Assembly (NCBI GenBank): GCA_902799355.1
Contig: CADCAG010000004.1
Coordinates: 42,772-106,771, forward strand
From: an uncultured Bacteroidales bacterium
GTDB lineage: Bacteria; Bacteroidota; Bacteroidia; Bacteroidales; Bacteroidaceae
Length of the DNA: 64,000 nt
Reading direction: 5' to 3'
Under the pieces are notes generated by a model that worked only from the letters and a program-made list of their open reading frames with translations, ran no database searches and was not told the DNA's origin. The first letter of the stretch is position 1; every line of letters starts with the position of its first letter. This document shows positions 53,539 to 62,219 of this stretch, piece after piece. The position numbers and the translations under genes were made by a program.

Positions 53539-53958
53539 ATGGACGCAACAAGAGCATTTAAGGAGACCATTCAGGCATACCTTATGGAAATGGCAACCTA
53601 TGACACCAACTTTGCAGAAAGGTATGCAGACCCGAAGAAGAACATCAACGACTGCGTGACCTACATTCTCAATCAAGTGCAGGAAAGCGGATGCAACGGA
53701 TTTGAGGATGACGAGATTTACGGAATGGCAGTTCATTACTACCAAGAAGAGGACATCGAAGTCGGCAAGTCTGTGGACTATCTGCAAGTGGCGGTTAATC
53801 ATGTGGTAGAACTGACAGACGAGGAAAAGGCAGAGGCAAGACGCGAGGCGATGGCACAATACCAAAGGGACTGCTACAACCGCATTGCCAACCGCAAGAA
53901 GCCGACCGCCAAGAGAGAACAGACCGCACAAGTACAACCAATGCTATTCAATTTCTGA
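53539..53958 (+). CDS. PcfK-like protein
   Basis: A 139-residue acidic cytoplasmic protein matching the PcfK-like family: FKETIQAYLMEMATYDTNFAERYADPKKNINDC and a basic C-terminus. PcfK and PcfJ are named after genes of the enterococcal pCF10 conjugation operon. It lies 2 bases ahead of the PcfJ-like gene. Confidence 0.85.
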   Translation: MDATRAFKETIQAYLMEMATYDTNFAERYADPKKNINDCVTYILNQVQESGCNGFEDDEIYGMAVHYYQEEDIEVGKSVDYLQVAVNHVVELTDEEKAEARREAMAQYQRDCYNRIANRKKPTAKREQTAQVQPMLFNF

Positions 53959-53960
53959 CT

Positions 53961-55238
53961 ATGAGACCCAAGAACGACTTTCAGCGCCAAGTTGTGGCAG
54001 CAATGAAGAAACTGCGCCCTGCCACCAAGAGACAGATGCAGTGGGGCTACGACCATTCCGTGTACTTCTATGCCTACCGGCTGAAAAGCGGAAAGACCAC
54101 CTGCATGGAGTGCGGACATACCTTCGTCACTGAGGAAGGAACGGAAGAAGCCGTCTGCCCTCACTGCGGAAAGCACCTCACCATCAAGGAAACGAATAAG
54201 CAGAAATTTTCGCAATTAGGCTATTTCAGCATCATCACCACGGCTGACGGATTGCAGGTACTCCGCTATTTCTTCATCCGTACCCACCAGTGGAAAGGCG
54301 AGAAAACAACCTACACTTGCACAGAGGTCATGCAGAGGTGGATAGACAAGGACGGGAACACCTGCACCACGTCAAGGCTCCGCGCACCCTTTAGTTACTG
54401 CATAGACGACTGGCTCTGTGGTTCAAGCCTTGAAATCCGCACCCACTCAACGGCATTCCCCATCGTGGACGGATGCAGTGTCTATCCTCAGTTTGACATC
54501 ATCCCCGAACTGAAACGCAACGGCTTTGACGGGAACTTTCACAAAACCCTGCCGTCTGCCCTCTTCGAGTCCCTGCTGACAAATGCCAAGACCGAGACAC
54601 TTGTAAAGGCTGGTTATCACGAACTTGCCCGAAAGTTCATCTACGACCAATACAGAGACATTGACCTCTATTGGGCATCCGTGAAAGTCTGCATCCGTAA
54701 CCATTATGCCATCAATGACGCATCCGTTTGGTGTGACTATATAGACGCACTCCGCTATTTCGGCAAAGACCTGCATAATGCCAAGTATGTATGCCCGACA
54801 GGTCTCAAAGCAGAGCACGACCGATGGATAGAGAAGAAGGAGAGAAAGGAGATAGAAAAGAATATCAAAGACAAGATAGAACAATTCCAAAAAGATGAAG
54901 AGAAGTTCCGCAAACTCAAATCCCGCTACTTCGGCATACACTTCACAGATGGCTTAATCTGTGTCCATGTTCTTGAAAGTGTTGAGGAATACTTGCAGGA
55001 GGGCGAACATATGCACCACTGCGTTTACAGCAATAAATACTATCTGAAAAAGAACTCGCTTATCCTTTCCGCTACCATTAACGGCAAACGAGTAGAAACG
55101 ATTGAGGTATCGCTAAAGACAATGAAGGTACTGCAATGCTATGGGGCATGCAACGAGTTTACGGAACACCATGCCCGTATCATAGACCTTGTAAACAAGA
55201 ACGCATACCTAATCGGGCAGCGAGTAAAGGCAGCATAA
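53961..55238 (+). CDS. PcfJ-like protein with zinc ribbon
   Basis: A 425-residue protein of the PcfJ family. The N-terminal zinc ribbon has TCMECGHTF and VCPHCGKHL (four Cys). The C-terminal PcfJ domain has LEEGEHMHH-type residues (LQEGEHMHHCVYSNKYYL) and the late YGACNEFTEHHARIIDLV segment. Found in many conjugative elements, its role in transfer is not known. Coupled to the PcfK-like gene. Confidence 0.88.
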   Translation: MRPKNDFQRQVVAAMKKLRPATKRQMQWGYDHSVYFYAYRLKSGKTTCMECGHTFVTEEGTEEAVCPHCGKHLTIKETNKQKFSQLGYFSIITTADGLQVLRYFFIRTHQWKGEKTTYTCTEVMQRWIDKDGNTCTTSRLRAPFSYCIDDWLCGSSLEIRTHSTAFPIVDGCSVYPQFDIIPELKRNGFDGNFHKTLPSALFESLLTNAKTETLVKAGYHELARKFIYDQYRDIDLYWASVKVCIRNHYAINDASVWCDYIDALRYFGKDLHNAKYVCPTGLKAEHDRWIEKKERKEIEKNIKDKIEQFQKDEEKFRKLKSRYFGIHFTDGLICVHVLESVEEYLQEGEHMHHCVYSNKYYLKKNSLILSATINGKRVETIEVSLKTMKVLQCYGACNEFTEHHARIIDLVNKNAYLIGQRVKAA

Positions 55239-55261
55239 TTCATTAACATAAAAATATCATT

Positions 55262-55519
55262 ATGAAAGTACAGATTGAGAACCTAATTTGCGAGTGGGAA
55301 AGCGAAGCCACCGCAGAAGTATTCGTAAGATTCTGCAACCTTATCCTGCTGCAGAGCGACCGCCATGACCTCGAAATGGCATTGAAGTTCAGCCCCTATC
55401 GCAGCGTATTCGAGAAGAACTTCGTTTGGGGATTTGGCGCACACCACTTTTGGGTAAATCAGCGCAAGCCGTTCAATGGTGAGCCGATGGAGAAACGCTT
55501 ACTTATTATCGAACTCTAA
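55262..55519 (+). CDS. 85-residue conjugative-element protein, unknown
   Basis: Not recognised by function. A small soluble protein, MKVQIENLICEWESEATAEV then FVWGFGAHHFWVNQRKPF, with aromatic-rich strands. It lies 23 bases after the PcfJ-like gene in the same operon. Confidence 0.65.
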   Translation: MKVQIENLICEWESEATAEVFVRFCNLILLQSDRHDLEMALKFSPYRSVFEKNFVWGFGAHHFWVNQRKPFNGEPMEKRLLIIEL

Positions 55520-55531
55520 CAAGAAAAGGAT

Positions 55532-55768
55532 ATGTGTTACGCAGGACGATTTATCATCCCCACATGGGCAATAGCACCCCTCTGCTATGGGGACTACAGC
55601 GGACTGAACGATTTGGATTCAGAGTTGGTAAATGCTTTTATCGACAGCAATTTCCCCAAGGGCTATAGTGTTGAATGGACGGGAATCAATGAGCCGTATA
55701 TTTGCTCTCACCCCGATATTGGCGATATGACAAGCGAAGTGGTAGATGCAGACTTCTATCACGCATAA
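55532..55768 (+). CDS. 78-residue conjugative-element protein, unknown
   Basis: Not recognised. A short acidic protein (MCYAGRFIIPTWAIAPLCYG, then SEVVDADFYHA) with mixed strand and helix. It is 12 bases after the previous gene. Small proteins of this kind are common between PcfJ and the element's later genes. Confidence 0.6.
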   Translation: MCYAGRFIIPTWAIAPLCYGDYSGLNDLDSELVNAFIDSNFPKGYSVEWTGINEPYICSHPDIGDMTSEVVDADFYHA

Positions 55769-55823
55769 GTATCAACAAGGTGGGAGTGGGCAACTATTCC
55801 CGCCACTAAAAAACAGAAAGACA

Positions 55824-57218
55824 ATGGCAAGAATAAAAGCAATCAGCAGAACGAGAACCGCCAAGACAAGGCAACTGCAATTCGTTTGGAAACATAAGAT
55901 GGTGAAGAACAACGGACAGACCACGGACGGAAAGGACGTGGAGGTCATAGACCCGGGATTATTCAACCGCCGAGGCGATGCCCCCGACTACTTCAATGTC
56001 AAATTGAAGTTGAATGGTGTACTATGGATTGGCAATGTCGTTGTGACCGAGAACGCATCAGACTGGTATCTGAATAATATGGATAAGGACAAGGCGTATG
56101 ACAACGTTATCCTCGCTGTGGTGGGCAATGCCGATACGGACATCATCAACTCCGCAGGACAACCCGTCAGCGTTATGCCGATGGAGGTGCCGCAGGAAGT
56201 CGCAAAGCGATACTTGATACTCGCATCCGAGCAAGGGCAGACGGTGTGCCATCAGAACGTAAAGGAGAACTGCACCCGCCTCACCGTCAATTCATGGCCC
56301 AGTGCCTTACAGACCGAGCGTTTGGAATGGCAGACCGAGGAAATAAGGCGCAGGGCAAAGGAGTTTGGCAGTTGGGAAGCAGCCTATTTCGTGACCATTG
56401 CCCGCACTTTCGGAATGGGTGTCAATGGTGACTTGATGGAGCAGTGGGCAAAGTCGCTGCCAATGTCGGTGACAGACTTCCATGCCGATGACCTCTTCCA
56501 GTTGGAAGCCCTCTTTCTCGGACAGGCAGGATTATTGGAACTCGACACCATCCCCGAACGCTTTCAGCACGATGCACTGAACGAGGGTTATTTCGCCAAA
56601 CTCCGCAACGAATATCTCTATCTTGCGCACAAGTATTCACTCCAGCCCCTTGACGGCAAGCAATGGCAACCGATGGGCAACGGATGCAACCGCACTCCGC
56701 ACCTTGCTTTCTCATTCCTTGCCAATATGTACTATCAGCGCAAGACCTCCTTACACACCATGCTCAAATGCGAGACAATGACGGAAGTGAGGAATCTGCT
56801 GAAAGTATCTGCCACATCCTATTGGCAGACACGCTGCCATTTCGGAGCGACAAGCAAGACGGGCACCAATCAACTGACCGCAGAACGGCTGAATCTGATA
56901 GTCATTAACGCAGTCGTGCCCATGCTCTTCGCATACGGTCGTGAGATGGCGCAGGAAAAGTATTGTGACCAAGCCTTCGACCTCATTGAAGTGTGCAAGG
57001 CGGAGAAGAACGCCATCACCAAGCACTGGCAGCAGTACGGCATCAATGCCGATAGCGCAGGACAGACTCAGGCACTTATCCAACAGCAGGGTGAATATTG
57101 TGACAAACGCCAGTGCCTCCGCTGCCGTTTCGGTTATCAGTATCTCAAAGGCACCACGAAGTTGGAGGGCTACAGAAACATGGTGATAGAACCCGACCTT
57201 TTCGCAGAATTGTATTAA
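55824..57218 (+). CDS. DUF2851-family protein
   Basis: About 464 residues from the ATG at 55824 (MARIKAISRTRTAKTRQLQF), chosen because the family begins there and an AGAAAG lies just upstream; the frame is open to 55746 but that part overlaps the previous gene and is not family-like. Marks are LQFVWKHKM, DGKDVEVIDPGLFNRRGDAPDYFNVKLKLNG, WIGNVVVTENASDWY and the late Cys motif CDKRQCLRCRFGYQYLK. DUF2851 proteins are usually chromosomal in Bacteroidota and have no established function. Here one ends the accessory operon of a mobile element. Confidence 0.85.
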   Translation: MARIKAISRTRTAKTRQLQFVWKHKMVKNNGQTTDGKDVEVIDPGLFNRRGDAPDYFNVKLKLNGVLWIGNVVVTENASDWYLNNMDKDKAYDNVILAVVGNADTDIINSAGQPVSVMPMEVPQEVAKRYLILASEQGQTVCHQNVKENCTRLTVNSWPSALQTERLEWQTEEIRRRAKEFGSWEAAYFVTIARTFGMGVNGDLMEQWAKSLPMSVTDFHADDLFQLEALFLGQAGLLELDTIPERFQHDALNEGYFAKLRNEYLYLAHKYSLQPLDGKQWQPMGNGCNRTPHLAFSFLANMYYQRKTSLHTMLKCETMTEVRNLLKVSATSYWQTRCHFGATSKTGTNQLTAERLNLIVINAVVPMLFAYGREMAQEKYCDQAFDLIEVCKAEKNAITKHWQQYGINADSAGQTQALIQQQGEYCDKRQCLRCRFGYQYLKGTTKLEGYRNMVIEPDLFAELY

Positions 57219-57231
57219 CCACGGGTGGGAG

Positions 57232-57269
57232 CCGAGGAAGGCGAAATCCTCGGTTTCCTTTTTCTTTCG
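57232..57269 (+). terminator. Terminator of the + strand accessory operon
   Basis: CCGAGGA (57232-57238) pairs with TCCTCGG (57247-57253) around an 8-base loop. The T-rich run TTTCCTTTTTCTTTC follows. It lies 14 bases after the DUF2851 stop. Confidence 0.85.
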
Positions 57270-57326
57270 GATTGCGGAAAAGAACAAGGAAGCGAAAAAG
57301 AAACCGCTGAAACGAGAACCAACAGG

Positions 57327-58040
57327 TTAGTTGCCCAGCACTTTCACTGCAACGGCACCTAACAAAATCGCAATGGTGAAACTTGATAACGTGCCTATCA
57401 TTACGTACTCCGTTATTTTCACTTCCTTTGCCTTTGTCAGTTCTCCGAAACGGAATACGGATTTAGCAGCAAGCAGGAACCCGATACCTTCCATACAGCC
57501 GACCAGCATAAATGTAAGTATCAAAACTCTTTCAAGATAGCCAATCCATGATCCTGCATTCGGCAGGCTATTCTTATCGTTTTCCTTGGGAGTCCACTTT
57601 GCAATGAAAGTCCCCAAAAGAATAGAAGAAGGCTTCAATGCCAAAAGATAACAGACTGCCACCACCCATATCCGATAGTCCGACAGCCAATCACCATTCA
57701 AGCATAATTGTGTGTCTGTTATCCATGCCCATAACAAAACGATAACCGTAACATGTGCCAACTGGTCTATAATGAATACCCAGGTATCTTTGCTATTCAC
57801 ACATGACTTCACATAATCTATTATATAATGAGTGACAAATACCACAACCGGAATCAGCCAGCACTCCAACATCCCGACAAGGAGATATGCCAGTGCAGTG
57901 TTTATTCCGCTATGAATGGCCAGATATATAAGTCGCCTAAAGCCCTTCGAGTTCTTTCCTTCACAAATAGTGTCGGTCTGGAGGAAAAAGTCACCAATAA
58001 TATGTGCTACAAGTAACTTGATAAGAATGAGAATGTTCAT
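57327..58040 (-). CDS. DUF3307 membrane protein
   Basis: A 237-residue polytopic inner-membrane protein beginning MNILILIKLLVAHIIGDFFLQTD, the signature start of DUF3307. It has about six membrane segments and a conserved His in VFVTHYIIDYVK. Its start overlaps the SatD-like stop by four bases (ATGA). The family is regularly paired with SatD-like proteins; the function is not known. Confidence 0.85.
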   Translation of the reverse strand: MNILILIKLLVAHIIGDFFLQTDTICEGKNSKGFRRLIYLAIHSGINTALAYLLVGMLECWLIPVVVFVTHYIIDYVKSCVNSKDTWVFIIDQLAHVTVIVLLWAWITDTQLCLNGDWLSDYRIWVVAVCYLLALKPSSILLGTFIAKWTPKENDKNSLPNAGSWIGYLERVLILTFMLVGCMEGIGFLLAAKSVFRFGELTKAKEVKITEYVMIGTLSSFTIAILLGAVAVKVLGN

Positions 58041-58681
58041 AGTTCCTTATGCTTTATAATGATTGTTTCAAAACGGTTTAAGAATCGCACTAACAGCGAT
58101 TCCTTTGCAGATGTCAGCATCTTACTGACATTCTGCTGTGATTTCTCAATGCTATTTGCTATAACGGCTTGTGATAGTTCTTGGGCAACAGAAAGATAGA
58201 TTACCTTCGCCTGATTGACACTCCAGCCAGTAATGAGGTCATCAGCAAATGCAAGACCTGCATCCAATTCCTCATTCACATCATGCCAACAGGTACTGAC
58301 TGCAAGCCTGTTCTTTTCCATCGCATCAAGTCCTCTTCCCGATAACTTGAATGCCTCACCGTCAGATGTTACAATACTGTCACCCTGATAGTCTGTCGTT
58401 CCTATTCCTATTGATATTCGTGCATCCCACACTTCCTTCGCGTCTGTCGGGGAATACGATTTCAACCCTGCCCGTATCATTGACGCAATTTTCAATGATG
58501 CTTCAGGACATTCTACGACAATCTGAAAGCTGTCCCCACGAAACATCTCCATCTTCATAGGGCTTATCTTCTGTAGGTCTTCAACAATATCGCGCAAGAC
58601 TTTAATCAACAAGTCTCGCTTGTCTAAAGAAATCTGCTCCGAACGGACTATATCGCCTGTAATTATTGCCTTAATCTCCAT
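58037..58681 (-). CDS. SatD-like protein with C-terminal helix-turn-helix
   Basis: About 214 residues from MEIKAIITGDIVRSEQI (58681). This start is preferred over 58714 because the predicted transcription start (about 58705) lies between them. The N-terminal part (GDIVRSEQ, FRGDSFQIVV, ARISIGIG) matches SatD-like proteins with a cyclase-like fold. The end (SQAVIANSIEKSQQNVSKML) reads as a helix-turn-helix. Three identical-spacing dyads upstream suggest that it regulates its own promoter (inference). Coupled to the DUF3307 gene. Confidence 0.8.
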   Translation of the reverse strand: MEIKAIITGDIVRSEQISLDKRDLLIKVLRDIVEDLQKISPMKMEMFRGDSFQIVVECPEASLKIASMIRAGLKSYSPTDAKEVWDARISIGIGTTDYQGDSIVTSDGEAFKLSGRGLDAMEKNRLAVSTCWHDVNEELDAGLAFADDLITGWSVNQAKVIYLSVAQELSQAVIANSIEKSQQNVSKMLTSAKESLLVRFLNRFETIIIKHKEL

Positions 58682-58711
58682 ATTTCGTAACATATTTAGT
58701 GACTTCGGGTG

Positions 58712-58743
58712 CAAAATTACGAAAAAAAATGGAATACAACAAC
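58712..58743 (-). promoter_or_regulatory. Promoter of the SatD-like/DUF3307 pair
   Basis: On the - strand GTTG (58743-58740), a 20-base spacer and TAATTTTG (58719-58712) fit the consensus with one change in the -33 box. The first operator dyad covers the -33 box. Confidence 0.65.
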
Positions 58744-58814
58744 CTTTTTCGGTTGTTTTTGCCTTTTACAACCAAAAAGGGTTGTATTTTGGGTTTACAA
58801 CCAAAAAAGGTTGT
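58739..58814. promoter_or_regulatory. Three operator-like dyads, 29 bases apart
   Basis: ACAACC-N6-GGTTGT occurs at 58739-58756, 58768-58785 and 58797-58814, exactly 29 bases start to start. The first overlaps the -33 box of the SatD-like promoter. The six-base half-sites are perfect in all three; only the spacers vary (TTTTTC, AAAAAG, AAAAAA). Confidence 0.85.
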
Positions 58815-58827
58815 TACGAGCAACGAA

Positions 58828-58872
58828 AAATGGAGGCAAACAGAAAATTCAATCTTCCATTTGCCTCCATTT
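58828..58872 (-). terminator. Terminator of the tra operon
   Basis: Perfect 13-base arms AAATGGAGGCAAA and TTTGCCTCCATTT with a 19-base loop. On the - strand the stem ends in a T-run. It lies three bases after the lysozyme stop. Confidence 0.85.
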
Positions 58873-58874
58873 AT

Positions 58875-59384
58875 TTACTTCACAAAGAACAGGTCAAACT
58901 CCACTTGCCTACGGAACTTGATGGACTTCACAGGTCTGCCATGCCATCGGCAGAAGGCGATGTAGTCATTGTAGATGTTCCTGTCACCACGCTCTATCTT
59001 CCGCAGCAGTCGGCTCTTGGGACGCTTGGAGGTGCCGAGGATGGCGTATGGCCCGACGTTGTAGGCCAGTACCGAGAGCAACAGCGCATCCTTGCCGTAG
59101 CCACGGAACAGATATAAGTTTCGCATCAGGTCGAGACGGAGCAGTAAGTCACCCTGTTTTCTGGTCATCGTCCGTGCTGAGTACCGTTCACCTTTCTGAA
59201 GTTGGTGGCCATAGCCGATATACGGATAGTTCTTGGTCGTGTGCCAGCCCTCGAAGTGCTTGATGCAGGCGACGGCCATTTCAAACTGCTTTTCCGTGTA
59301 TGGCAGGTTGTTGGGTGTCGCCCTCGCCATCCCCACCGTGCAGAGGCACAGGAGCGACAGTAGTCTAATCCTCATCCTTTTCAT
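58875..59384 (-). CDS. Conjugation-associated lysozyme (GH24-like)
   Basis: A 169-residue exported muramidase expected to open the cell wall for the transfer machine. It has a signal peptide (RLLSLLCLCTVGMARAT). The catalytic Glu lies in IKHFEGWH and the substrate-cleft motif is YPYIGYGHQL, followed by AYNVGPY. Lysozymes of this type regularly follow traQ in Bacteroidales conjugative elements. The start overlaps traQ by 20 bases, and it is the last gene of the tra operon. Confidence 0.85.
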   Translation of the reverse strand: MKRMRIRLLSLLCLCTVGMARATPNNLPYTEKQFEMAVACIKHFEGWHTTKNYPYIGYGHQLQKGERYSARTMTRKQGDLLLRLDLMRNLYLFRGYGKDALLLSVLAYNVGPYAILGTSKRPKSRLLRKIERGDRNIYNDYIAFCRWHGRPVKSIKFRRQVEFDLFFVK

Positions 59385-59811
59385 CCTTCTTGTTCTCGTT
59401 GTTGAAGTTGAACGTCAGCGTCTGGCTGTTGCCGTTGCTGTCCTCCACGACCACGATGAACTTGTGCGCATCCGTACTGGCTGAGGTATAGTAAAGCCGG
59501 AAGGTCTCATTCTCCAACAGATAGCGGTCGTTGGGCTGGAGGATCGTGCCGTTCTCCATTCGGAGCGAACCCGTGCCGTCGTAGAGAAACCAACGGATGG
59601 TATAGAGCGTGTGGGTATAGTCGCCCTCCTTCGCCAAGTGGCAGCGGATTTCCACCGTCTGCCCACGCAAAACCTTTGTCGGCACGGGCATCACCTCCAC
59701 CTCAAACGGATAGTTGGTCTGAATATCCAGGTCATCCTCGCAGGAAGTAAAACCCACCAGTGCGGCCATCATCGTGGCGCACATCATCACTTTCTTCAAT
59801 AGTTTCTTCAT
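59365..59811 (-). CDS. traQ: Conjugative transfer protein TraQ (DUF3872)
   Basis: A 148-residue lipoprotein from MKKLLKKVMMCATMMAALVG (lipobox GFTSCED). The start at 59811 overlaps the traP stop (ATGA). The mature part is an immunoglobulin-like beta-sandwich (VEVMPVPTKVLRGQTVEIRC, YTIRWFLYDGTGSL) ending in an acidic Lys/Asp tail. It matches the DUF3872 TraQ of CTnDOT-like elements. The role in transfer is unknown. Confidence 0.88.
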   Translation of the reverse strand: MKKLLKKVMMCATMMAALVGFTSCEDDLDIQTNYPFEVEVMPVPTKVLRGQTVEIRCHLAKEGDYTHTLYTIRWFLYDGTGSLRMENGTILQPNDRYLLENETFRLYYTSASTDAHKFIVVVEDSNGNSQTLTFNFNNENKKDEKDED

Positions 59812-60689
59812 AATTTCAGTTTCGATTTTGTTTGTTGTTTGTTCGTTAATTGCATTTGCAGGTATTCGTTCACGTCCTTGCAGGGACGGAACACGACGGA
59901 GAAGTCCCTGACCCTCTCGCCGTACCGCTTTTGCAGGACTTCGAGACACTGCCGACCCGCGTTGTCATTGTCGAGCCAGCACTTGATGAGGTCGTAGCCG
60001 TCCAGATGTCTGTACGCTTTTCCCTTGTTGGCGACAGAGTTCAGCACAAGATTGTCCTCCGTTCTGCCATAGCCGAGTGTCAGCCCCGAAAGGAAGTCCA
60101 CAAATCCCTCATAAACGTTGACTGTAGCCGAGCCGTGCCTGATGAGCGATACTGCCTTTGGCGGGATGCTGCCCTTGAAGAACCTGTTGCGTATCTCGTA
60201 ACCGCCGTCCTCATTAGGGAATCCGACGGCAAAATAGTTCTTGTCGTGCAGCCTGTAGTGAATCTCCACGCAGTTCGCCGTTGCAATTTCCGAGGGTATG
60301 CCCCTTTCTCTTAGATACCACAGCAATGCAGGATGATTCAACGGTCTTACTTCTACATCCGTGAATTGAGGTACGACTGGCTCAGGCTCATACTTGGGAG
60401 ACTCAGACTGTTCTATCGGATTGTTCGTCACCTCGCCGATGTACCTCGCCTGTGCCATGAAGCCACCAGAGTTAATCATCAGCCCGGCAAGGGTAAAAAT
60501 GTCACCGCCTACGCCAGTCCCGAAGTCATTGAAGATGTTCTTCTCCGTATTCACGCAGAACGACGGAGTGCTGTCTGAACGGTAAGGCGCATGGAACCAC
60601 ACTTCTTTGCCCCGCTTCTTCGTTGACTTGCAGCCGAGTCGGTGCATGAAGTCCGTGATGGGCATATCCCGTATTTCCTCTATCGTCAT
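59808..60689 (-). CDS. traP: TraP, primase-like protein with degenerate zinc finger
   Basis: A 293-residue primase-type protein. The N-terminal CHC2-like finger region (WFHAPYRSDSTPSFCVN, FGTGVGGDIF) keeps the fold pattern but has His-Ala-Pro-Tyr in place of the usual first Cys-containing motif. A TOPRIM-type domain follows (TVNVYEGFVDFLSGL, IKCWLDNDNAGRQC) with the conserved Glu and Asp pair. TraP may prime the transferred strand. Overlaps traQ by four bases. Confidence 0.87.
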   Translation of the reverse strand: MTIEEIRDMPITDFMHRLGCKSTKKRGKEVWFHAPYRSDSTPSFCVNTEKNIFNDFGTGVGGDIFTLAGLMINSGGFMAQARYIGEVTNNPIEQSESPKYEPEPVVPQFTDVEVRPLNHPALLWYLRERGIPSEIATANCVEIHYRLHDKNYFAVGFPNEDGGYEIRNRFFKGSIPPKAVSLIRHGSATVNVYEGFVDFLSGLTLGYGRTEDNLVLNSVANKGKAYRHLDGYDLIKCWLDNDNAGRQCLEVLQKRYGERVRDFSVVFRPCKDVNEYLQMQLTNKQQTKSKLKL

Positions 60690-60695
60690 CGCCCG

Positions 60696-61259
60696 TCAGT
60701 TGATCATCAGTTTCAGTCCCACGCCGTACTGCGTATGGAAATGCCCCGTATCGTTGCCCCACAGATAGCGCTCACGCACACTGCCCGTCAGAGCCAAGCG
60801 ATCAGTAAGATAGACCTCAATATTCAATGTCACTGCACCGCCATAGATAAAGGCATCTTTGTCCTGCAGCGTTGCACCGTCAGGCAGCAGCGTCTTTCCC
60901 CAATTCACGCTCTCGTACCCGGCCAGTGCCGACACTCCGCCATATATAAACAAGGTCTTACTGGCATCCGTGAGCAACTTCTGATAGTAACCGCCCTCCG
61001 CCGTGAACTGAGCGACGGGAATAGTCGTGTCCTCGTCGTAGCCGTATTCACGCTGCAGGTACCCGCCGCCGAACACCCACTTGCTGCCGTTCTTCGTGTA
61101 GGTGGACAGTGCCACGCCGCCACTGAATGCAGCACTCAACGGCTTCCCGTCCACGAAAGCACCGCTAACCTCTATGCCCTGCATCTTGGGAAGACACCGC
61201 TGTGCGGAGGCTTGCCCCATAGTCAGGGCAAGCACTCCAATCATCAATAGTTTCTTCAT
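60696..61259 (-). CDS. traO: Conjugative transfer protein TraO
   Basis: A 187-residue exported beta-barrel-like protein with signal peptide ending GQASAQ. Strands alternate (GVALSTYTKNGSKWVFGGGYLQREY, FHTQYGVGLKLMIN), consistent with an outer-membrane component of the mating apparatus. It matches TraO of CTnDOT-type elements and sits six bases before traP. Confidence 0.88.
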   Translation of the reverse strand: MKKLLMIGVLALTMGQASAQRCLPKMQGIEVSGAFVDGKPLSAAFSGGVALSTYTKNGSKWVFGGGYLQREYGYDEDTTIPVAQFTAEGGYYQKLLTDASKTLFIYGGVSALAGYESVNWGKTLLPDGATLQDKDAFIYGGAVTLNIEVYLTDRLALTGSVRERYLWGNDTGHFHTQYGVGLKLMIN

Positions 61260-61284
61260 CTTTTGTTCCTTTTTTGTTCCGCTT

Positions 61285-62186
61285 CTACTTCACTTTGAGT
61301 TCACTGATTAACTTCGCACGTATCAGATCCGAGTTCTCAATGACGAACTGCTGATTACGACCGCCGTTCTTCTCCGCCACTTCCACTACCAGGCACTTGT
61401 CATCGGGTAGCGTAAACTTATCCATCGTCCACACCGTGCGCTCCGACGAGTTGCCCGATACGTTCAGCACGAAGTTCTGTGTGCGCAGGGGCTGGATCAC
61501 CTGCTCCTGAATGGCCGTGCGCTTCACCACCTTCTTATCCACGATCTTCCATGTGATATAGTCCACATCGAACGGTACGTTACTGGAGTTCCTGATTTCC
61601 GTGTGGAAGTACAGCAATCCGTTGTGCGTATAGATGCCCTTCAGCAAGAAGCGGATGCCAAAGCCCTTGCTGCCGATGTGCTTCACGATGCGCTCGTTCT
61701 GACGGGACTCTCCGAGCCGAGTTCTTTCAGATAAATGTCCATCGAGTTATTGGGCCTGTTCACCGCCGAACCGTCATGGATGAAGTCCTTCATCTCGATG
61801 TTCAGTTTGTCCGGCTCCTTGGCATACTTCACGTTAAAGGCATAGAAACTGCCGTCCTCCGTGATGACGCTCATGTTCGTCTCGCCCTTGAACCATCGCT
61901 TGGCGGCCTTTACCCGGATGACATTCTCCGCCCCGTCAGCCTTGCCCGCCATGATGTTCGCCGAACCTAAGTCCACGTAGGTCACGGAGGCAGGGAAGAT
62001 AATATGCACGGTCTTGTCGAAGGTCACCTGCAATCCGTGAGGCGGAATCATGCGGTCGTAGGTAATACTGCGCGTCAGTCCCTGAAACAAGTCGCCGTCC
62101 TGTGGCAGTGTCGTTTCCTGTGCGCTTACTGCGCTTGCGCCCACCATCAGGGCGCAAGCCATCATCAATACTTTCTTCATTCTCAT
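61285..62186 (-). pseudogene. traN: TraN, split by a -1 frameshift
   Basis: TraN is a periplasmic VirB9-like part of the transfer channel, normally one protein of about 300 residues. Here the first part runs from MRMKKVLMMACALMVGASAV to LKELGSESPVRTSAS and then stops (TGA, 61685-61683). The sequence continues in the next frame as QNERIVKHIGSKGFGIRFLL down to 61285. The frames join around 61700-61703, where a single missing base explains the break. The two parts are each well conserved, so this is either a recent mutation or an assembly error. A GTG at 61686 could restart the second half. Confidence 0.82.
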
Positions 62187-62219
62187 TGTCGTTTGTCTGT
62201 TTGTTAATTGGTTATACAC

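Noticed and set aside
58739-58814. CRISPR-like or replication iteron array
   Set aside because: Only three 18-base dyads with 11-base gaps, one covering a promoter; operator sites fit better. No replication gene is near.
61285-62186. Two separate coupled genes instead of broken traN
   Set aside because: Known TraN proteins are continuous across this point and the second part continues mid-domain. A frameshift is simpler, though restart at the GTG is possible.
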